Made by a program: the position numbers and the translations under genes. From the NCBI RefSeq assembly GCF_003258365.1, contig NZ_QHKM01000008.1, forward strand, positions 168,713 through 232,712: a stretch of 64,000 nucleotides of DNA, written 5' to 3'. The stretch comes from Hymenobacter edaphi (GTDB lineage: Bacteria > Bacteroidota > Bacteroidia > Cytophagales > Hymenobacteraceae). The notes under the pieces were generated by a model. It was not told the origin of the DNA. It worked only from the letters and a program-made list of their open reading frames with translations, and did no database searches. This document shows positions 16,437 to 25,444 of this stretch, in pieces (the stretch's first letter is position 1; each line of letters opens with the position of its first letter).

Positions 16437-18887
16437 ATGGTACACCTTTGTCGCCGGCTTTTTCACTACAGTTGCCTGATCGGTTGCCTGCTGGTGGCCG
16501 CAGTGGCGTCCGGGCAGGCGCAGCCCGCAGCGGCCGTAACCCTGGACGCCGGCCAGGAATACACCATGGTCCTGCGCGCCGACGGTACGCTCTGGGCGTG
16601 CGGCGATAATTACGCGGGCCAGCTCGGCGACGGTACCACCATCCGCCGCTTTGAGCCGGTGCCCGTGCGTGGCGGCGCCACCTGGCGCAGCATCAGTGCT
16701 GCAGACCGTACAACCTTCGCCATTCGGACGGATGGCACGCTGTGGGGCTGGGGCGAAAACTCGTGGGGCCAGCTCGGCGACGGCACCACGACCAGCCGCA
16801 GCACGCCCGGGCAGGTGGGCACCGCCACCAACTGGCTGAGCGTTGCCACAAGCTCGGGCCACACCGTCGGCATCCGCACGGACGGCACCCTGTGGGCCTG
16901 GGGCTTCAACGGTGGTGGTCGGTTGGGCGACGGCACCACCACCGACCGCCTCACGCCGGTACAAATCGGTTCGGCGACCAATTGGCAGAGCGTCAGCATC
17001 GGCGGCGGCAGCACCCTGGCCATCCGTACGGACGGCACACTCTGGGCTTGGGGGTGGAATTACCACGGTGTGCTCGGCGACGGTACCACGACCAGCCGCA
17101 GCACGCCCGGGCAGGTGGGCACGGCCACCAACTGGCGGGCCGTCAGCGCGGGATACAAGCACGTAGCCGCCCTGCGCGCCGACGGCACGCTCTGGACCTG
17201 GGGCACCAATAACAACGGGCAGCTCGGCGACGGCTCCACCACCGACCGCCTGACGCCCGGGCAGGTGGGCACGGCCACCAGCTGGCAGCTGATCAGCGCC
17301 GACTCGCACACGCTGGCGGTGAAAGCCGACGGCACGCTCTGGGCCTGGGGCTTCAACTACTCCGGGCAGGTGGGCGACGCGACCCGGACCAACCGCCTCG
17401 TACCCGTCCAGGTGGTGACGGCCGGCGGCTGGCGCGTCGTCAGTGCCGGCGCCCGCCACTCCCTGGCCCTGCGCGCCGACGGCACGCTCCTGGGCTGGGG
17501 CGAGAATCATTACGGCCAACTCGGTACGGTGGAACGCTCATTGCAGCAGAACTCGGCGCCCGTGCGCGTCGGCGCGGCAACCACTTGGCGCAGCGTCAGC
17601 GCCGGGGTCAATCATTCGCTGGCCGTGCGCGCCGATGGCACCCTATGGAGTTGGGGGCAAAACCTGTTCAACCAGCTGGGCGACGGCACGACCACCGACC
17701 ACTACCCCCCAACGCAGGTGGGCACGGCCGCCGACTGGGAAAGCAGCAGCGCCGGCGAGGGTCACTCGGGGGCGGTGAAAACCGATGGCAGCCTGTGGGC
17801 CTGGGGTAGCAACTATTCCGGCCAATTGGGCATTGGGGCGGCCGCGGCCAGCCCCATGCCGGCCCGGGTGGGCACCGCGCAGAACTGGCAGAGCGTGGAG
17901 GCCGGGCAGAGCAGTACGCTGGCCATCCGCCGCGACGGTACGCTCTGGGCCTGGGGCAACAACGGGTATGGTCAGCTCGGCGACGGCACCACGACCAACC
18001 GCAACACGCCCACGCAGGTGGGCACGGCCACCGACTGGCTGAGCGTATCCAACAACGGTACGCCTACGCTGGCGCTGCGCACGGATGGCTCGTTGTGGAG
18101 CTGGGGCGCCTTTGGGCAACCGGGCAGCTACACCACGCCCGCCCGCGTCGGCACCGCCAGCTGGCGGGCGGCGGCGGCCGGCAGCCACTATTCGCTGGCC
18201 GTACGCGCCGACGGCACGCTCTGGGCCTGGGGCGACAATACCTACGGGCAGCTCGGCGACGGTACCACGACCAGCCGCAGCACGCCCGGGCAGGTGGGCG
18301 CCGCCACCAACTGGCAGAGCATTAGCGCTTACCCCGACTTCGGGTCCGAATTTGCGGCCGCCCTGCGCCAAGACGGTACGCTCTGGAATTGGGGGGCTAA
18401 CTCCTACGGGCAGCTCGGCGACGGCACGCTCACGGCGCACCCGACCCCGACTCAGCTCGGAACGGCCACCTGGCGGCAGATCAGCACCGGCCGCGCCCAC
18501 ACCCTGGCCATTCACCAGGATGGCACGCTGTGGGCCTGGGGCGACAATACCTACGGGCAGCTGGGCTACCACCCCAACTACTTCGACGTCCCGCACCCCC
18601 TCAGCTGGGCGCCGCTGGCTGCGGCCACGGCCCGCGCTGCGGTTTCCTTCGCCGCCTACCCCACCGTGCTCGACGCCGGCCAACCCCTGCGCTACGTCCT
18701 TGCCGCCCCCGTGGCCGGGGCCGAGCTGACGGTGTACTCGCTGGCGGGCCGCCGCGTAGCCACGTACGCCCTGCCGCCGGCCGCCACCGGGGCGGTGCCG
18801 CTGCGCCCGCTGCCGGCCGGCTGGTACCTGGCCCGCCTGCGCTACCCCGACGGCCGTACGGCCGCGGCCCGCGTGGCCGTGCGCTAA
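16437..18887 (+). CDS. Secreted RCC1-repeat protein, 14 blades, T9SS tail (paralogue 2)
   Basis: The ATG at 16437 gives 816 residues starting with a signal peptide (MVHLCRRLFHYSCLIGCLL, cleaved near SGQA). Fourteen RCC1-type repeats follow, again matching two seven-bladed propellers; one, near residue 555, is shortened (WSWGAFGQ). The C-terminus is a T9SS-like domain very close to that of the gene at 7858 ([41 protein letters not shown]). Blocks of about 60 nt are almost identical at 16773-16834, 17073-17134 and 18252-18313. A possible distant promoter with TATAATTTG lies at 16259-16267, in the AT-rich upstream gap. The role is unknown; a secreted binding protein is likely. Confidence 0.9.
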   Translation: MVHLCRRLFHYSCLIGCLLVAAVASGQAQPAAAVTLDAGQEYTMVLRADGTLWACGDNYAGQLGDGTTIRRFEPVPVRGGATWRSISAADRTTFAIRTDGTLWGWGENSWGQLGDGTTTSRSTPGQVGTATNWLSVATSSGHTVGIRTDGTLWAWGFNGGGRLGDGTTTDRLTPVQIGSATNWQSVSIGGGSTLAIRTDGTLWAWGWNYHGVLGDGTTTSRSTPGQVGTATNWRAVSAGYKHVAALRADGTLWTWGTNNNGQLGDGSTTDRLTPGQVGTATSWQLISADSHTLAVKADGTLWAWGFNYSGQVGDATRTNRLVPVQVVTAGGWRVVSAGARHSLALRADGTLLGWGENHYGQLGTVERSLQQNSAPVRVGAATTWRSVSAGVNHSLAVRADGTLWSWGQNLFNQLGDGTTTDHYPPTQVGTAADWESSSAGEGHSGAVKTDGSLWAWGSNYSGQLGIGAAAASPMPARVGTAQNWQSVEAGQSSTLAIRRDGTLWAWGNNGYGQLGDGTTTNRNTPTQVGTATDWLSVSNNGTPTLALRTDGSLWSWGAFGQPGSYTTPARVGTASWRAAAAGSHYSLAVRADGTLWAWGDNTYGQLGDGTTTSRSTPGQVGAATNWQSISAYPDFGSEFAAALRQDGTLWNWGANSYGQLGDGTLTAHPTPTQLGTATWRQISTGRAHTLAIHQDGTLWAWGDNTYGQLGYHPNYFDVPHPLSWAPLAAATARAAVSFAAYPTVLDAGQPLRYVLAAPVAGAELTVYSLAGRRVATYALPPAATGAVPLRPLPAGWYLARLRYPDGRTAAARVAVR

Positions 18888-18889
18888 CT

Positions 18890-18927
18890 GCCGCCCGGCG
18901 GCGCTGCAAGCCGGGCCGCCGGGCGGC
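18890..18927 (+). terminator. GC-rich hairpin after RCC1 paralogue 2
   Basis: A perfect 12-bp stem (18890-18901 with 18916-18927), 14-nt loop, starting 2 nt after the stop codon. There is no proper T-tract behind it, so it may only stabilise the mRNA end. Confidence 0.45.
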
Positions 18928-19067
18928 GCTTCTACGCCGGGCCGTGGCCGGAGCCCGCCGGCCCGGCGTTGCCGCCCGGCCGGCGGCCACGCCGGGCGTT
19001 TTGCCAAATCAGCGCATCTTTGCCGGATAGGGCCACGCCAGGCCCGCTTTTGTCGCGTTCTGCCCGC

Positions 19068-19766
19068 ATGAAAAACTCCCCGCTTCAACTCGCCCTCAAC
19101 GCCGTCCTGCTGCTTGCCGTCGGGGTGCTGTTCTACCTGCACTTTGCCAGTAAGCCCGCCACTTCCGCCCCGGCCGTGGCCACCACCGCCCCCGCTCCGC
19201 CGCCCATGACGGCCCCCGACTCAGCCGCTGATGCTGACGATGCGCCGGCTGCCGCAGAAGAGGCCAAGCCCGCCGCGCCCGCGCCGGCCGCTACGGAAGA
19301 CAACGTGCGCAAGGTGGCCTACGTGGAATCGAGCAAGCTGCTCGACCGCTACCGGGGCCTGCAGGACGCCCGCCGGGCCTTCGAGAAAAAGGCGGCCGTG
19401 TGGGAGCAGAAGCACCGCGCCGCCGTGCAGAGCCTGCAGAACGCCGTGCAGAGCTACCAGAAAATGGCCCCCAGCATGACCGATGAGCAGCGCGCCACAG
19501 CCGAGCAGCGCCTGCAGCAGCAGGAGCAGCAGGTAGCCCAGCAGCAGCAGCAGTTGCAGCAGCAGGCCCAGGAGGAGGAAGCCAAGATGACCGGCGGCGT
19601 GCTCACCAAGGTCAACAAGCTGCTGGAAGTCTACGGCAAGGAAAATAACTACGACCTGATCCTGGTGGCCGGGGGCGGCACCATTGCCTACGCCCGCCAG
19701 GGCCTCGACATCACCGACATCGTGCTCAAGCGCCTGAACGCGGATTACGCCGCCGGCCGAAAATAA
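19068..19766 (+). CDS. OmpH/Skp-family periplasmic chaperone-like protein, membrane-anchored
   Basis: The ATG at 19068 gives 232 residues. An N-terminal membrane helix (LALNAVLLLAVGVLFYLHF) is followed by an Ala/Pro-rich linker of about 55 residues, then an OmpH/Skp-like domain. That domain starts with VAYVESSKLLDRYRGLQDA, continues as a long coiled coil with a Gln-rich stretch (QQQQQLQQQ), and ends in YDLILVAGGGTIAYARQGLDIT, a characteristic OmpH end. Skp proteins chaperone outer-membrane proteins in the periplasm. The membrane anchor plus long linker replaces the usual cleaved signal. It is a monocistronic unit closed by a strong terminator. Confidence 0.88.
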   Translation: MKNSPLQLALNAVLLLAVGVLFYLHFASKPATSAPAVATTAPAPPPMTAPDSAADADDAPAAAEEAKPAAPAPAATEDNVRKVAYVESSKLLDRYRGLQDARRAFEKKAAVWEQKHRAAVQSLQNAVQSYQKMAPSMTDEQRATAEQRLQQQEQQVAQQQQQLQQQAQEEEAKMTGGVLTKVNKLLEVYGKENNYDLILVAGGGTIAYARQGLDITDIVLKRLNADYAAGRK

Positions 19767-19788
19767 ATGGCCCGCTCCGCGCGTTCTG

Positions 19789-19830
19789 AACCCCGCCGCC
19801 CGCACCCGGGCGGCGGGGTTTTATTTTTTC
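19789..19830 (+). terminator. Rho-independent terminator
   Basis: A perfect 14-bp stem (19789-19802 with 19807-19820), 4-nt loop cacc, followed by a T-rich tract ttattttttc. It terminates the OmpH-like gene. Confidence 0.9.
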
Positions 19831-19979
19831 CGCTGATTATCCAACCAATCCGCCGCCAGTTGGCTCTTGCCGACAGGTACGGCGGCTGCCGGCGCACCAC
19901 ATCCGCTGCATTATGCTGTGGCCGAATGTGGTAGCTTGCCGGGATTTTGCCTGCCCCCTCTCCCTCAATTTATAGTTCT

Positions 19980-22400
19980 ATGCATTCCTCTTTACGCGCC
20001 GGCGTGCTGGCGGCCGTGCTCGGCGGCCTGCCCACGGCCGCCGTGGTGGCCCAGCAGCCCACTCCGGCCCGCGTCACCTTCAGCGGCTACGTGCGCGACG
20101 CCCGCACCGGCGAAAACCTCATCGGCGTGGCCGTGGTGCACCCGGGCTCGGGCCAGGGCACCGCCACCAACACCTACGGGTTCTTCTCGCTCACGCTGCC
20201 CGCCACCGGCGACACCACCCGCCTGCTGACCTCCTACCTGGGCTACCAGCGCCAGCTGCGCCCGGTGCGCCTCGACAAAAGCCAGCAGCTCGACATCCGG
20301 CTACAGCCGGCCAGCAGCGAGCTGCAATCGGTGGAAATCGTGGGCACCCGCGAGGAGCAGATTGCGCGCACCACCCGCATGGGCACCATGAACATTCCGA
20401 TCAGCCAGATGAAGGCCGTGCCGGCCTTGTTCGGCGAGCGGGACGTGCTGAAGGTGCTGCAACTGCTGCCCGGCGTGCAGAGCGGCGGCGAGGGCCAGAA
20501 CGGCCTCTACGTGCGCGGCGGCTCGCCCGACCAGAACCTGATCCTGCTCGACGGCACGCCCGTCTACAACGCCTCCCACCTGTTCGGCTTCTTCTCGGTG
20601 TTCAACGCCGACGCCCTGAACAACGTGGAGCTGGTGAAGGGCGGCTTCCCGGCCCGCTACGGCGGCCGCCTTTCTTCGGTGCTCGACATGAGCATGAAGG
20701 AGGGTAACATGCAGGAGTTTCACGGCGAAGGCGGCATCGGGCTGATTGCCTCCCGCGTGACGCTGGAAGGGCCCATCAAGAAGGATACCGCCTCGTTTAT
20801 CATCTCGGCCCGGCGCACCTACATCGACGTGCTGGCCCGCCCGCTCATCAGCCTGGCCATGGCCGCCGAGGGCATTCCGGCCGACGAGCGGCCCACCATT
20901 GGCTACTTCTTCCACGACCTGAACGCGAAGGTGAACTGGAAACTGGGTCCGCGCGACCGGCTGTATTTGAGCGCCTACACCGGCCGCGACAAGTTCTACG
21001 CCCGCATGAAGGACAAGCGCGGCAGCTCGGACGAGTACTCGAAGATGAAAAACGGGCTGGGCTGGGGCAACCTGACCTCGGCCCTGCGCTGGAACCACCT
21101 CGTCAACGACCGGCTGTTCGTCAACACCCACCTCACGTTCAGCCGCTACCAGTTCGACGTGGGCATCGAGCAGGAGGAGCGGCGCAACGACAACGGTACG
21201 CTGCGCACCGATAAGTACGCGCTGAAGTACCTCTCCAACATCCGCGACTGGTCGCTGAAGTCGGACTTCGACTACGTGCCCCTGCCCGACCACTACATCC
21301 GCTTCGGCGGGCAGTACATCTGGCACCAGTTCCGGCCCGGCGCGGCCCAGGCCAAGAGCAACAACCCCGACGACAACATCAACTTCAACATCGGCTCGCG
21401 CACCCAGGCCCAGGAAATGAGCCTCTACGCCGAGGACGACTACAAAGTAACGGAGCGGCTGAAGGTCAACGGCGGCCTGCGCCTCAACAGCTTTCTGGTG
21501 CGCGGCAAGCTCTACCCCTCGGTGGAGCCGCGCCTGGCCGCCCGCTACCTGCTCACCGAGGACTGGTCCTTGAAAGCCTCGTACGCCCGCACCACCCAGT
21601 ACATTCACCTGCTGGCCAACTCGGGCATCGGCCTGCCCACCGACCTGTGGGTGCCGGCCACGCCCAAGGTGAAGCCCCAGAAAGCCCAGCAGGTGGCCCT
21701 GGGCGCGGCCCGCAACGTGCGCTTCAAGGACGAGGACTACGAAGTGAGCCTGGAAACCTACTACAAGCCCATGCAGCGCCTGATCGAGTACCGCGAGGGC
21801 GCGAGCTTCCTGGGTACGACGGACAGCAACTGGGAAGACAAAGTGACCAGCGGGCAGGGCTGGGCCTACGGGGCGGAGGTGTTCGTGCAGAAGAAATCGG
21901 GGCGTACCACCGGCTGGGTGGGCTACACCCTGGCCTGGAGCCGCCGCCGCTTCGCCGAGCTGAACCAGGGCCAGATCTACCCCTACAAGTACGACCGGCG
22001 CCACGACGCGACGCTGGTGGTCATTCACCAGTTTTCGCCCACGCTGCGGCTGTCGGGCACCTTCGTTTACGGCACCGGCAACGCCGTCACGCTCTCGCGC
22101 GGCAGCTACACGCTCGGCCCCGATTTCTACCAGTTCGACGACTACGGCCCGCGCAACTCCTACCGCATGCGCGCCTACCAGCGCCTCGACCTGGACCTGA
22201 GCCAGACCAAGAAGAAGAAGTGGGGCGAAATCGTGAACAGCTTCTCCGTCTACAACGCCTACAACCGCCGCAACCCCTACTTCCTGTACTTCGACCCGGG
22301 CTACCAAAATTCCTACACCGGGCAAACGCAAAAGCCGACCTACCGCCAGATCAGCCTGTTCCCCATTCTGCCCTCCTTCAGCAAGAGCTTCCGCTTCTAA
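19980..22400 (+). CDS. TonB-dependent receptor with carboxypeptidase-like regulatory domain
   Basis: The ATG at 19980 gives 806 residues with a signal peptide ending near VAQQ. An N-terminal CarboxypepD_reg-like domain spans about residues 30-110 (FSGYVRDARTGENLIGVAV, a YGFFSLTLP strand). The TonB plug follows, with LPGVQSGGEGQNGLYVRGGSPDQN and the LLDGTPVYNASHLFG motif, then a beta-barrel with many aromatic-ended strands; the last strand ends in Phe. An in-frame TTG at 19947 would lengthen the signal and is rejected. It transports an unknown ligand across the outer membrane with TonB energy. The DUF4249 lipoprotein starts 12 nt downstream, so the two form an operon. Confidence 0.94.
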   Translation: MHSSLRAGVLAAVLGGLPTAAVVAQQPTPARVTFSGYVRDARTGENLIGVAVVHPGSGQGTATNTYGFFSLTLPATGDTTRLLTSYLGYQRQLRPVRLDKSQQLDIRLQPASSELQSVEIVGTREEQIARTTRMGTMNIPISQMKAVPALFGERDVLKVLQLLPGVQSGGEGQNGLYVRGGSPDQNLILLDGTPVYNASHLFGFFSVFNADALNNVELVKGGFPARYGGRLSSVLDMSMKEGNMQEFHGEGGIGLIASRVTLEGPIKKDTASFIISARRTYIDVLARPLISLAMAAEGIPADERPTIGYFFHDLNAKVNWKLGPRDRLYLSAYTGRDKFYARMKDKRGSSDEYSKMKNGLGWGNLTSALRWNHLVNDRLFVNTHLTFSRYQFDVGIEQEERRNDNGTLRTDKYALKYLSNIRDWSLKSDFDYVPLPDHYIRFGGQYIWHQFRPGAAQAKSNNPDDNINFNIGSRTQAQEMSLYAEDDYKVTERLKVNGGLRLNSFLVRGKLYPSVEPRLAARYLLTEDWSLKASYARTTQYIHLLANSGIGLPTDLWVPATPKVKPQKAQQVALGAARNVRFKDEDYEVSLETYYKPMQRLIEYREGASFLGTTDSNWEDKVTSGQGWAYGAEVFVQKKSGRTTGWVGYTLAWSRRRFAELNQGQIYPYKYDRRHDATLVVIHQFSPTLRLSGTFVYGTGNAVTLSRGSYTLGPDFYQFDDYGPRNSYRMRAYQRLDLDLSQTKKKKWGEIVNSFSVYNAYNRRNPYFLYFDPGYQNSYTGQTQKPTYRQISLFPILPSFSKSFRF

Positions 22401-22412
22401 TCCGATTCTGCC

Positions 22413-23402
22413 ATGACGTTCATCCAGTCTGATTTTCTGCGGAAAACCCGGTCCGCCGCCCTGCTGCTGCCGGCCCTGCTCGCGGCCTGCGACACGGCCA
22501 TCGACGTGCCCGAGCCCGCGCACACCCCCCGCGTGGCCATGGTGCTGACCCTCGACAACCTGGCCGCCAACGACTCGGTGATGCGCCAGAACTACCTGGG
22601 CCGCCTGCCCTTCGTGAGCGTGAGCCAGCGCCTCTACGACCTGACGCCCCTGCAGGGCCGCACCGACGCCACCGTGGAGGTGCGCGACGCGGCCGGCGCG
22701 GTGGTGGAGCGCTACCGGCCCATTACGGCGGCGCCCTCCCCGTACCCGGGCGGCGGCTACTACAACCAGGGCCAGTACCGCCCCACGCTGCGCTACCAGT
22801 TCCGGCCCGGGCAGACCTACCGGGTGCGCACCGCGGTGCCGGGCATCGAGCCGGCCGAAAGCCAGCTGACGCTGCCCGCGCCCGTGGCCGTGGACGTGAC
22901 CCAGACCCCGCTGAGCAGCAACAGCGGCCAGACGCGCGCCCGCGTCACCGTGGCCTTCGACGAGCCCGGCGGCAGCAACGACTACTACCTGGTGACGGCC
23001 CAGATCGTGGACGCCGATGGGCAGCGTGTGGGCTACCTCAACCTCAGCGACGAGGACGATACCGGCGTGGCCGTGCCCACCTATCGTCTCTCGGATCCGC
23101 GCTCCTCTTACGAGCTGTATCCCTTCAGCGACTCGAACGTGAACGGGCAGCGTCTCAGCTTTTCGGCCAACGTGACGTTCTACAGCGGCAGTGGGCAGCC
23201 CGGCACCGGCGGGCAGGCCTATCTGCAGGTCACGCTCAGCCACCTCACCCGCGACCTGTACCTCTTCTACAACAGCTACGTGCAGTACAGCAACAACGAC
23301 GGCAACCCCTTCGCCGAGCCCACGCCGCTGTACTCCAACGTGGCGCCCGGCTTCGGCATCTTCGGCGGCGCCACCGATACCTGGGTGCGCCTGCCGCTGT
23401 AG
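22413..23402 (+). CDS. DUF4249-family surface lipoprotein
   Basis: The 329-residue protein has a signal peptide with lipobox LAAC near residues 24-27. It then shows the DUF4249 pattern: a start with an AMVLTLDNL-type strand, an SVSQRLYD segment, FRPGQTYRVRTAVPG, and an ESQLTLPAPV strand leading into a second Ig-like half. DUF4249 lipoproteins are regularly encoded directly after TonB receptors of this class in Bacteroidota, and probably cap or feed the receptor as SusD-like partners do. Here the gene starts 12 nt after the receptor stop codon. The ligand is unknown. Confidence 0.9.
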   Translation: MTFIQSDFLRKTRSAALLLPALLAACDTAIDVPEPAHTPRVAMVLTLDNLAANDSVMRQNYLGRLPFVSVSQRLYDLTPLQGRTDATVEVRDAAGAVVERYRPITAAPSPYPGGGYYNQGQYRPTLRYQFRPGQTYRVRTAVPGIEPAESQLTLPAPVAVDVTQTPLSSNSGQTRARVTVAFDEPGGSNDYYLVTAQIVDADGQRVGYLNLSDEDDTGVAVPTYRLSDPRSSYELYPFSDSNVNGQRLSFSANVTFYSGSGQPGTGGQAYLQVTLSHLTRDLYLFYNSYVQYSNNDGNPFAEPTPLYSNVAPGFGIFGGATDTWVRLPL

Positions 23403-23508
23403 GCTACGACTGGAAAAATCGGCCCGGAGCCTGTAGCGGCATTAAACTTGCGTAGGTGGGTTGCGTCTAATAATGCAGAACCAACCCGCGCTCCGGCGCT
23501 TCTGATAT

Positions 23509-23748
23509 ATGCCTAATCTGCTGAAAACCTTGGTGCTGGCTGGCGCCGTGGCCGTTGGTGGCCTGCTGACCAGCTGCGTTTCGTCTGGTTACGTGGTCGG
23601 GCCGCCCCCGCCGCCCGTCATCGTGCGGCCGGCCCCGGTTATCGTCACGCCGCGTCCGTACTACCGGGCCCGGCCATACTACCGCCCCGCCCCGCGGCCC
23701 TACTACGGCCCGCGCTACTACGGGCACGGGCACGGCCGCCGCTGGTAG
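23509..23748 (+). CDS. Small Pro/Tyr/Arg-rich lipoprotein
   Basis: This 79-residue protein starts with a lipoprotein signal (LAGAVAVGGLLTSC, lipobox Cys23). After the Cys it is almost only Val, Pro, Tyr, Arg, His and Gly, with repeats like RPYY and a basic GHGHGRRW end. It has no recognisable domain. Similar very short YXXP-rich lipoproteins are common in Bacteroidota without a known role. The lipobox, good start codon and the perfect terminator 28 nt after the stop support a real gene. It follows the DUF4249 gene by about 100 nt and could be separately transcribed. Confidence 0.75.
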   Translation: MPNLLKTLVLAGAVAVGGLLTSCVSSGYVVGPPPPPVIVRPAPVIVTPRPYYRARPYYRPAPRPYYGPRYYGHGHGRRW

Positions 23749-23775
23749 CTTCGTTCTACTGCCGCGACTGTAAGC

Positions 23776-23819
23776 CACGAGGCCCCGCCGGATCATCCGG
23801 CGGGGCCTCGTGCGTTTTT
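23776..23819 (+). terminator. Strong rho-independent terminator
   Basis: A perfect 17-bp stem (23776-23792 with 23796-23812), 3-nt loop, followed by cgttttt. It ends the small lipoprotein transcript. Confidence 0.9.
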
Positions 23820-23838
23820 GAGAAAGTCAACCGGCACA

Positions 23839-23938
23839 GTGTAGAGACGCAACCTTGCATCTCAATCGTTGCTGATGTTGTTTTAGCCAGTGCAGGTTTG
23901 GCCGTTCAACGGCAAGACGTAAGGTTGCGTCTCTACAC
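23839..23938. repeat. Inverted repeat with GTAGAGACGCAACCTT arms
   Basis: Arms of 18 nt at 23839-23856 and 23921-23938 carry GTAGAGACGCAACCTT and its reverse complement. The interior contains further short palindromes. This is a different repeat family from the GAGCGAAG elements. A related but shorter element lies at 56349-56400. Confidence 0.75.
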
Positions 23939-23973
23939 CGGACTAACGAGCCAACAATCAACCGAAAAACGCC

Positions 23974-24594
23974 CTAGAAGCTGAAGCGCACGCTCACGGC
24001 CGCGTCCTGGTACACGGCGCTGTTGCCGCGGTACACGTCGAAGTAGGGCTTGTAGTCGGCGCTGATGACCAGCGGCAGGTCCGGAATCTTGTACTCCAGG
24101 CCCAGCACGAAGTCGGCGCCGAACACCGGGTACACCTGGTCGTCGGCGTAGTAGGCGTAGTAGTACCGGTCGTGCTTTTTGCGGCGGTACTCCACCACGT
24201 AGTAGTAGCGGCCGCGGTAGGCGCCGGCGTGCAGGCCCGCGCCGAGGTACCACTGCAGGTTTTTCACGTCGGGCAGGATGGTCCAGTGCTTTTCCAGCAG
24301 CAGCGTGAAGCGGGCGCCCCGGCCGAGGTATTCGGTCGTGACCAGGCCCTCGACGGCTGCGCCCTTGCCGGGGTTGAAGAAGTGCTTCACCGTCAGGCCC
24401 GAGGCAAAGCCGCCCCCGCGCAGACCGATGCCGGTGGTGTAGCCGGCGCCGCCGCTACCACTGCTTTTGCTGCCGCCGCCCTTGCCCCCGGACGACTTGC
24501 CGGACTTGGTGCTGGTTTTCTTGGTCTGGGCCGAAACTTGTCCGATTCCGAGGGCCAGCGTGAGCAGGAACAGAAGCAGAAGGGGCTTTTTCAT
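23974..24594 (-). CDS. Outer-membrane beta-barrel-like protein, unknown function
   Basis: The ATG at 24594 gives 206 residues with a signal peptide (MKKPLLLLFLLTLALGIG, cleaved near VSAQ). A Lys/Gly/Ser-rich linker of about 25 residues (GGKGGGSKSSGSGG) follows. The rest shows alternating aromatic strands with Gly turns, such as YTTGIGLRGG, YLGAGLHAGAY and a terminal VSVRFSF strand, as in small eight-stranded barrels. A patch of nine Tyr/Arg/Lys residues (RRKKHDRYYYAYYA) is unusual. Upstream in-frame codons to 24606 do not include an ATG. It has a perfect -7 element 9 nt before the start and is probably monocistronic. Confidence 0.75.
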   Translation of the reverse strand: MKKPLLLLFLLTLALGIGQVSAQTKKTSTKSGKSSGGKGGGSKSSGSGGAGYTTGIGLRGGGFASGLTVKHFFNPGKGAAVEGLVTTEYLGRGARFTLLLEKHWTILPDVKNLQWYLGAGLHAGAYRGRYYYVVEYRRKKHDRYYYAYYADDQVYPVFGADFVLGLEYKIPDLPLVISADYKPYFDVYRGNSAVYQDAAVSVRFSF

Positions 24595-24603
24595 GGATGA
24601 ATG

Positions 24604-24611
24604 CAAAATTA
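24604..24611 (-). promoter_or_regulatory. -7 element TAATTTTG
   Basis: On the minus strand TAATTTTG fully matches TAnnTTTG and ends 9 nt before the ATG of the beta-barrel gene. No TTTG is present at the usual 19-21-nt distance upstream. The predicted transcript would have only a few nucleotides of leader. Confidence 0.5.
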
Positions 24612-24670
24612 GGGTCGCTGCGTTTGTTTTCGGAGTTATCAGAAGCCAAACTTACGGATTCGAGTGCAAT

Positions 24671-25360
24671 TCAGGCCGAGGGCGAGACGCCCGCCTGAAT
24701 TTCATCGGACAGGTGCACGCGCACGCCGCCGCCGTCCTGGTAGGCCGCGTTGAGCATGGCCTGCGCCACCGCCTGGGCCGCCACGGCCCGGTAGCGCCGC
24801 AGCGGGCCCAGCAGCAGCGGGTTCACCAGCTTCAGCAGCACCGCCCCGATTTGCTCGCCCAGGCGCTTTTCGGGGCGCGCCCCCAGCAGCAGAGAGGGGC
24901 GAAAGATGTGGACGGACCGGAACGGCGCCTGCCGCACGCTGGCTTCCATGTCGCCCTTCACGCGGTTGTAGTAGAAGGAGGAGTGGGCATCGGCGCCCAT
25001 GGCCGACACGACCATGAACTGGGCGGCGAAGTTGGCGGCCGTCAGGGCGGCCAGCTTCACCACGTAGAGGTAGTCCACCTTGTAAAACGCCTCCTTCGAG
25101 CCGGCCTGCCGCATGGTGGTGCCCAGGCAGCAGAACACGTCGTCGGCAATCAGCGAGAGGCGGTGGTCTTCGAGGTGGTCGAAATCGACGGTGCGCTGCA
25201 CCAGCAGCGGGTGCATCAGCGGCAGCGGCCGGCGCCCCACGCTGATGACTTTAGTGTAGCGGCCGCAGCTGAGCAGCAAAGGCAGCAGCTGGCTGCCCAC
25301 GAGGCCGCTGGCGCCGGCAATGAGGGCGACTTTCTGGGGCGCCGACGAAGTGGGGTCCAT
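24671..25360 (-). CDS. NAD(P)-binding oxidoreductase, TIP30/HTATIP2-like
   Basis: The ATG at 25360 gives 229 residues with an N-terminal Rossmann motif GASGLVGS near residues 16-23. The body has the signature FCCLGTTMRQAGSKEAFYKVDYLYV of the HTATIP2/TIP30-like atypical short-chain dehydrogenases. It also has an FMVVSAMGAD strand and a SSFYYNRVKGDME helix with the Tyr-x-x-x-Lys pair; the normal SDR active site is therefore present. Bacterial members are annotated as epimerase-like or NAD(P)H-binding oxidoreductases, with unknown substrate. It lies on the same strand as the next genes but a palindrome of 180 bp separates it from the S1-domain gene. Confidence 0.85.
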   Translation of the reverse strand: MDPTSSAPQKVALIAGASGLVGSQLLPLLLSCGRYTKVISVGRRPLPLMHPLLVQRTVDFDHLEDHRLSLIADDVFCCLGTTMRQAGSKEAFYKVDYLYVVKLAALTAANFAAQFMVVSAMGADAHSSFYYNRVKGDMEASVRQAPFRSVHIFRPSLLLGARPEKRLGEQIGAVLLKLVNPLLLGPLRRYRAVAAQAVAQAMLNAAYQDGGGVRVHLSDEIQAGVSPSA

Positions 25361-25444
25361 GTCTGGCAAACGGTCAGGGGAGGAGTTGACGGTTTCCCCA
25401 ACGGGAGAAGCGCCCGAAGGTTCGGCCAGGCTTGCTGAGGACGC

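Noticed and set aside
20301..23243. Very long open frame antisense to the TonB receptor and DUF4249 genes
   Set aside because: The high third-position GC of the real genes leaves antisense frames without stops. The translated antisense is Gly/Val/His-rich and has no signal, motif or domain.
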